From an uncultured Lachnospiraceae bacterium (lineage in GTDB: Bacteria; Bacillota; Clostridia; Lachnospirales; Lachnospiraceae), in the NCBI GenBank assembly GCA_934418125.1, contig CAKRWT010000029.1, positions 1 to 28,536 of the forward strand: 28,536 nt of DNA. Reading direction: 5' to 3'. The position numbers and the translations under genes were made by a program. Shown here piece after piece: positions 25,067-28,536 of the stretch. How positions within the stretch are numbered: position 1 is the first letter of the stretch; the number at the start of each line of letters is the position of its first letter. Below the pieces are notes generated by a model, which made no database searches, was not told the DNA's origin, and was given only the letters and a program-made list of their open reading frames with translations.

Positions 25067-25083
25067 CCTAGTAAACGAGTAGG
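25067..25083 (+). promoter_or_regulatory. Candidate repressor site overlapping the cysK transcription start
   Basis: An imperfect 17-base palindrome, CCTAGT-AAACG-AGTAGG, with arms matching as CCTAnT and AnTAGG. It lies about +8 to +25 from the predicted start. Size, symmetry and position suit a dimeric repressor; an Rrf2-type cysteine regulator (CymR/IscR-like) is a guess from the target gene only. Confidence 0.45.
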
Positions 25084-25109
25084 AAAACAAGAAAAAAGGA
25101 GCAGCACAG

Positions 25110-25205
25110 ATGAGAGCAAGAACAGGAAACAGAGATTTCTGTTTACAGAAACGAATGTGTAGGACACAGAAAGAGAGAGCAGCGGTCATGTGTTGCTGCA
25201 TGTAA
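25110..25205 (+). CDS. Cysteine-rich leader peptide upstream of cysK (putative attenuator)
   Basis: A short ORF of 31 codons plus TAA, too small for ordinary gene calling. The start ATG at 25110 has AAAGGAG eight bases upstream, as good a ribosome site as those of real genes here. The peptide holds five cysteines (11, 17, 28, 29, 30) and four methionines, and ends Met-Cys-Cys-Cys-Met, with Cys codons TGT TGC TGC at 25191-25199. It stops 108 bases before cysK in the same transcript. A run of codons for the pathway product at the end of a leader ORF is the hallmark of ribosome-mediated attenuation; Cys-tract leader ORFs with this function are known in mycobacteria. Function here is inferred; no T-box or SAM riboswitch motif is seen. 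Confidence 0.65.
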   Translation: MRARTGNRDFCLQKRMCRTQKERAAVMCCCM

Positions 25206-25249
25206 ATTCAGAAAAGGGAAAGACCTGTCTGAAGGTCTGGAAGAGACAG
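25179..25249 (+). promoter_or_regulatory. Mutually exclusive RNA helices behind the leader ORF
   Basis: GCAGC (25179-25183) pairs with GCTGC (25195-25199) around the end of the leader ORF. TTCAGA (25207-25212) pairs with TCTGAA (25228-25233). AGACC (25221-25225) pairs with GGTCT (25234-25238). CTGTCT (25225-25230) pairs with AGACAG (25244-25249). The last three compete for 25221-25233, so only some can coexist. A ribosome held at the Cys codons would open the first. No T run follows, so an intrinsic terminator is not evident; control of Rho access, RNA decay or cysK translation is possible. Confidence 0.4.
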
Positions 25250-25313
25250 CGGAGTACGAAACAGCCTGAAAGAAAATAGAGTAAAAGAAAAACAAAAATC
25301 GGAGGATATTACA

Positions 25314-26252
25314 ATGGCAAATATTAAGAAAAGCGCAACAGAGTTAATCGGAAAAACACCTTTATTAGAGGTTACAAATTATGAGAAAGCAAACAATATT
25401 ACAGATGCAACCATTCTGGTAAAATTAGAGTATTTTAATCCGGCAGGTTCTGTAAAAGACCGTATCGCCCTGAATATGATTGAAGAGGCAGAGAAAGCCG
25501 GCAAATTACAGCCTGGTGCAACCATCATTGAGCCAACCAGTGGAAATACCGGTATTGGTCTTGCAGCAGTGGCAGCAGCAAAAGGATATAAAGCGATTCT
25601 TACCTTACCGGAAACCATGAGCGTAGAGCGTAGAAAGCTGTTACAGGCATACGGTGCAGAACTGGTGCTGACAGAAGGCGCAAAGGGCATGAAGGGAGCT
25701 ATTGCAAAGGCAGAAGAGCTGCAGGCATCCACACCGGGCTCGGTTATTTTAGGACAATTTGTAAATCCGGCTAACCCGGCAGTACACAAAGCAACAACCG
25801 GTCCGGAAATCTGGGAAGATACAGATGGTAAAGTAGATATCTTCGTAGCGGGTGTCGGTACTGGTGGTACGGTAACTGGTGTTGGAGAGTATTTGAAAGA
25901 ACAAAATCCTAATGTGAAAATCGTAGCCGTAGAGCCGGAAACAAGCCCGGTATTGTCTGGTGGGGCACCAGGTGCACACAAGATTCAGGGAATCGGTGCA
26001 GGTTTCGTTCCGGAAGTCTTAAATACGTCCGTATATGATGAGGTTATTAAAGTATCCAATGAAGATGCTTTTGAAGTAGGAAGAGAAATTGCTTTGAGAG
26101 AAGGCGTTCTGGTTGGTATTTCCTCCGGCGCAGCCCTTCACGCAGCAACAGAACTGGCAAAACGTCCTGAGAACAAGGGAAAAACAATTGTAGCTTTATT
26201 ACCGGACTCAGGTGACAGATACTTATCCACTCCGCTGTTCTCAGCTGAATAA
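25314..26252 (+). CDS. cysK: Cysteine synthase (O-acetylserine sulfhydrylase)
   Basis: A 312-residue pyridoxal-phosphate enzyme that makes L-cysteine from O-acetylserine and sulfide in the cytoplasm. Seen: the PLP lysine Lys48 in NPAGSVKDR, the substrate loop [10 protein letters not shown] (73-82), the phosphate-binding loop [10 protein letters not shown] (180-189) and the serine near the pyridine nitrogen in GISSGAA. Length and order match CysK rather than cystathionine beta-synthase or threonine synthase. The start has CGGAGGA about 8 bases upstream. The long leader with a Cys-rich peptide and the palindrome at the promoter suggest control by cysteine supply. The metN promoter lies shortly after its stop, so methionine uptake genes form the next unit. 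Confidence 0.96.
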   Translation: MANIKKSATELIGKTPLLEVTNYEKANNITDATILVKLEYFNPAGSVKDRIALNMIEEAEKAGKLQPGATIIEPTSGNTGIGLAAVAAAKGYKAILTLPETMSVERRKLLQAYGAELVLTEGAKGMKGAIAKAEELQASTPGSVILGQFVNPANPAVHKATTGPEIWEDTDGKVDIFVAGVGTGGTVTGVGEYLKEQNPNVKIVAVEPETSPVLSGGAPGAHKIQGIGAGFVPEVLNTSVYDEVIKVSNEDAFEVGREIALREGVLVGISSGAALHAATELAKRPENKGKTIVALLPDSGDRYLSTPLFSAE

Positions 26253-26261
26253 GCGTGAAAC

Positions 26262-26291
26262 TTGACAAAAACCGCCATTTTATACTAAACT
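26262..26291 (+). promoter_or_regulatory. Candidate promoter of metNI-metQ
   Basis: A perfect TTGACA (26262-26267), an 18-base spacer and TAAACT (26286-26291). The leader to metN would be about 70 bases, too short for a SAM-I riboswitch, and no such motif is seen. Confidence 0.55.
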
Positions 26292-26366
26292 GTTCAGCGT
26301 ATATAGATGAAAAAAAGGTTCAGAAGACAGTGATGGCATGATGGACTGTAAGAAAGGAAAAACAAA

Positions 26367-27404
26367 ATGGCGGGAATGATAGAAGTTCGTAACTTAAGTA
26401 AGACATTTGTGACGAAAGACGCCACTGTAGAGGCGTTGCAGGATATCAGTCTATCCATTCAGGCTGGCGATATTTACGGCATTATCGGAATGTCGGGTGC
26501 CGGCAAGAGTACTTTGGTACGCTGCCTGAACTTCCTTGAACGGCCAACCTCAGGAACCGTAGAGATTGCCGGTAAGGATTTGGGTACCATGTCAGAGAAA
26601 GAGCTTCGCGCACAGCGCAGCGAGATAGCGATGATATTCCAGCATTTCAATCTGCTGATGCAGAAAAATGTCATAGATAATATTTGCTTTCCTCTGGTAA
26701 TTGCGGGCATGAAGAAGAAAGATGCCAGAAAGAAAGCAGAAGAATTACTGGAGATAGTAGGGCTGACCGAGAAGGCAAAGGCTTATCCGGCACAGCTGTC
26801 CGGTGGACAAAAACAGCGTGTGGCAATCGCAAGAGCTCTGGCAGCAAATCCCAAGATTCTCTTGTGTGATGAGGCGACAAGTGCACTTGACCCACAGACA
26901 ACCCAGTCTATCTTACAGCTTTTAAGACAAATCAATAAAGAGTATGGTATTACCATTGTGATTATTACCCATGAAATGGCAGTGGTACGTGAGGTATGTA
27001 CCCATGTGGCTATTATCGGTAATGGCCATCTAGTAGAGCAGGGAAGAGTGATGGATATCTTCTCCCATCCGAAGACAGCGGAAGCAAAAGAATTGATTGT
27101 CAAAGGTGGCGGCACAGAAAACCGTACACTGGAAAATCATCAGAAAGAACTGATGAAGGGCAAATGCTGTATCCGGATTGTCTTTTCGGAGAATTCTTCT
27201 TTTGAACCGGTTATCGCCAACATGGTCCTCCGGTTTGGACAGCCTATTAACATTCTCAGGGCAGATACGAAGAATGTAGAGGGAATTGCCAGAGGAGAAA
27301 TGATATTAAGCCTGCCGGATGATAAGGAAGTACAGGAAAGCATGAAGTCTTATCTTTGCGAGAGAGGTTTGGCAGTAGAGGAGGTAGACGGATATGTGGA
27401 CTAG
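26367..27404 (+). CDS. metN: Methionine ABC transporter ATP-binding protein
   Basis: A 345-residue ATPase of the methionine importer MetNIQ. Walker A GMSGAGKST (41-49), Q-loop IFQHFNLL (90-97), signature LSGGQ (144-148), Walker B ILLCDE (164-169) and switch histidine in IITHEM are all present. The C-terminal part (about 260-340) is the NIL domain that in MetN binds methionine and inhibits transport when the cell is replete. The length (about 343) matches. The start has AAAGGA upstream, and the permease ATG lies 11 bases before the metN stop, so translation is coupled. Placement after cysK groups sulfur amino-acid synthesis and uptake. Confidence 0.96.
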   Translation: MAGMIEVRNLSKTFVTKDATVEALQDISLSIQAGDIYGIIGMSGAGKSTLVRCLNFLERPTSGTVEIAGKDLGTMSEKELRAQRSEIAMIFQHFNLLMQKNVIDNICFPLVIAGMKKKDARKKAEELLEIVGLTEKAKAYPAQLSGGQKQRVAIARALAANPKILLCDEATSALDPQTTQSILQLLRQINKEYGITIVIITHEMAVVREVCTHVAIIGNGHLVEQGRVMDIFSHPKTAEAKELIVKGGGTENRTLENHQKELMKGKCCIRIVFSENSSFEPVIANMVLRFGQPINILRADTKNVEGIARGEMILSLPDDKEVQESMKSYLCERGLAVEEVDGYVD

Positions 27405-28056
27405 TGAACTTACAGCCATGATGGCAGAAGGGGTAAGAGATACCTTACTAATGACACTTGTGTCAACATTTTTTGGATATATTTTAGGGCTTCCGATGGG
27501 AATTGCCCTGGCGGTAACAGATAAAGACGGAGTAAGACCCAATGCGGTAATCTATAAGATACTGGATATCATTGCCAATATTGTGAGGAGTATTCCTTTC
27601 CTGATTTTACTCATACTGGTAATGCCGTTAACCAAGCTGATTGTAGGAAAAAGTTATGGCTCGGTAGCAACCATTGTTCCATTAACCCTGGCAGCAGCGC
27701 CATTTATTGGTCGTATGATTGAATCTTCTATTAAGGAAGTAGACCATGGTGTTATCGAAGCAGCCCAGAGTATGGGGGCAGGTACCTTTACGATTATCTG
27801 GAAGGTACTTCTGGTAGAGGCAAGAACCTCCATTCTGGTAGGGGTGACGATTGCCATTGGAACGATTCTGGGATATTCTGCAATGGCAGGTGTTGTCGGC
27901 GGTGGCGGTCTTGGTGATATTGCCATGCGATATGGATATTATCGTTACGAGACACTGATTATGATAGTTGCGGTTGTCCTTCTGGTCATTCTGGTTCAGA
28001 TTTTCCAGACACTGGGGATGCGCCTGTCCGTTAAGCTGGATCGCAGAAAACGGTAA
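27394..28056 (+). CDS. metI: Methionine ABC transporter permease
   Basis: A 220-residue membrane permease with about five helices. The EAA loop contacting MetN is seen as IEAAQSMGAGTFTIIWKVLL (about residues 130-149), and the family GGGGLGDIAMRYGYYRYE near the C-terminus. Length and motifs match MetI of the D/L-methionine importer. The start overlaps metN by 11 bases, with GAGGT in the metN end as a weak ribosome site. Confidence 0.96.
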   Translation: MWTSELTAMMAEGVRDTLLMTLVSTFFGYILGLPMGIALAVTDKDGVRPNAVIYKILDIIANIVRSIPFLILLILVMPLTKLIVGKSYGSVATIVPLTLAAAPFIGRMIESSIKEVDHGVIEAAQSMGAGTFTIIWKVLLVEARTSILVGVTIAIGTILGYSAMAGVVGGGGLGDIAMRYGYYRYETLIMIVAVVLLVILVQIFQTLGMRLSVKLDRRKR

Positions 28057-28073
28057 CGGATAGTGATAGAATA

Positions 28074-28091
28074 AAAGAGAGGATTCTCTTT
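28074..28091 (+). other. Intercistronic hairpin between metI and metQ
   Basis: AAAGAGA (28074-28080) and TCTCTTT (28085-28091) form a 7-bp stem with a GGAT loop, and the AU palindrome GAAAATTTTC follows. CGCGG (28128-28132) and CCGCG (28149-28153) can also pair just before the metQ ribosome site. A role in setting the binding-protein to permease ratio is plausible but inferred. There is no clean T run for termination. Confidence 0.4.
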
Positions 28092-28170
28092 GAGGGAAAA
28101 TTTTCTTTTAGATAAATAATCAAAGAACGCGGGGAAAAGAGGAGTTCGCCGCGGGAGGAGGAAAAACATT

Positions 28171-28536
28171 ATGAAAAAGAAATTTATCGCAAGCATTTTA
28201 ACAGCAGCATTGGCACTTAGTGTGCTGACAGCATGCGGAAGCTCCAACGATGCAGCAGCAGAGACAACAACTGAGGAAACTGCTACAGAGCAGGAAGCAG
28301 CAACAGAAGATGCAGCAGCAGAGGAAGAAACTACTGCAGAAGAGACAACAGAAGAAGCTGACGAGACAGCAGAAGTAGAGCAGAAAGGTACCATTAAGGT
28401 TGCAGCATCTGCTACACCACATGCAGAAATCTTAGAACAGGCAGCTCCTATCCTTGCAGAGCAGGGATGGACCTTAGAGGTAACGGTATTTGATGATTAT
28501 GTACAGCCTAACTTAGTGGTAGAAAGCGGCGACTTT
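28171..28536 (+). CDS. metQ: Methionine-binding lipoprotein, N-terminal part (cut by window end)
   Basis: 122 residues are present and the frame is open at the window end. The signal peptide ends in lipobox LTAC (Cys22), followed by an unusually long Ala/Glu/Thr linker (about 24-70). The mature domain then starts with the NlpA/MetQ pattern TIKVAASATPHAEILEQAAP and VFDDYVQPN. MetQ captures methionine outside the cell and hands it to MetNI. The start has GGGAGGAGG upstream at good spacing. The 114-base gap after metI contains hairpins but no clear promoter, so it is probably cotranscribed with metNI. Only the remaining sequence could confirm integrity. Confidence 0.93.
   Translation, partial: MKKKFIASILTAALALSVLTACGSSNDAAAETTTEETATEQEAATEDAAAEEETTAEETTEEADETAEVEQKGTIKVAASATPHAEILEQAAPILAEQGWTLEVTVFDDYVQPNLVVESGDF

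Noticed and set aside
25059..25313. T-box or SAM riboswitch in the cysK leader
   Set aside because: No T-box GGTGG-type antiterminator element and no SAM-I core are visible. The leader ORF explains the length better.
25379..25981. 200-codon open frame on the minus strand inside cysK
   Set aside because: Antisense shadow of a highly conserved gene. The Ala/Pro/Ser-rich translation mirrors the cysK codon pattern.
26292..26366. SAM-I riboswitch before metN
   Set aside because: The leader is only about 70 bases and has no terminator hairpin or conserved core.

Overview
The window looks like chromosomal DNA of a motile, anaerobic, gut-type Clostridia, most likely a Lachnospiraceae member. This is inferred from protein style, AGGAGG-type ribosome binding sites, tRNA genes without an encoded CCA, lipoprotein-anchored binding proteins (Gram-positive envelope), a methyl-accepting chemotaxis protein and a stand-alone glycyl radical domain. 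No species can be named from the sequence alone. There is no rRNA, CRISPR array, insertion sequence or phage gene.

Layout. 1-515: five tRNA genes (Gly-TCC, Arg-TCT, His-GTG, Gln-TTG, Lys-TTT) closed by a terminator. 618-1991: a MATE efflux pump. 2000-2190: a solitary tRNA-Leu(TAG) unit with its own promoter, a leader hairpin and a terminator. 2368-5217: a cytoplasmic glycoside hydrolase family 2 enzyme. 5403-11134: a ChvE/MmsAB-type monosaccharide ABC importer (binding protein, ATPase, permease) whose last gene is a chemoreceptor. 11269-17911: an apparent signalling operon with a second ChvE-like lipoprotein, a YesN-type AraC response regulator, a YesM-type histidine kinase, a membrane-anchored periplasmic-binding-like protein and an MglB-like lipoprotein. 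17934-19133: a yybP-ykoY (Mn2+) riboswitch with terminator, controlling a CaxA-type cation antiporter. 19199-20086 (minus): a DegV protein. 20230-23657: a LacI-family regulator with tandem operators, and glycogen/maltodextrin phosphorylase. 23766-24809: a Crp/Fnr regulator and a 79-residue GrcA-like glycyl radical protein. 25024-28536: cysK and then metNI-metQ (metQ cut by the window end).

How it fits together. The first half reads as a sugar scavenging and sensing module. One ChvE-like lipoprotein feeds the importer, and possibly the chemoreceptor. Its paralogue and two further sugar-binding-type proteins sit around a YesM/YesN two-component system that probably controls the importer. Both ChvE-paralogue promoters have an extended -10 and a poor -35, as expected for activator-dependent promoters. 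The second half is central metabolism: alpha-glucan phosphorolysis under a LacI repressor, pyruvate formate-lyase repair, cysteine synthesis and methionine uptake.

The two observations I consider most worth following are (i) an uncalled 31-codon leader ORF before cysK ending Met-Cys-Cys-Cys-Met, with mutually exclusive RNA helices behind it, which suggests cysteine-responsive attenuation; and (ii) the signalling operon in which three different sugar-binding-type proteins accompany one histidine kinase, including an MglB homologue with two altered ligand-contact positions.
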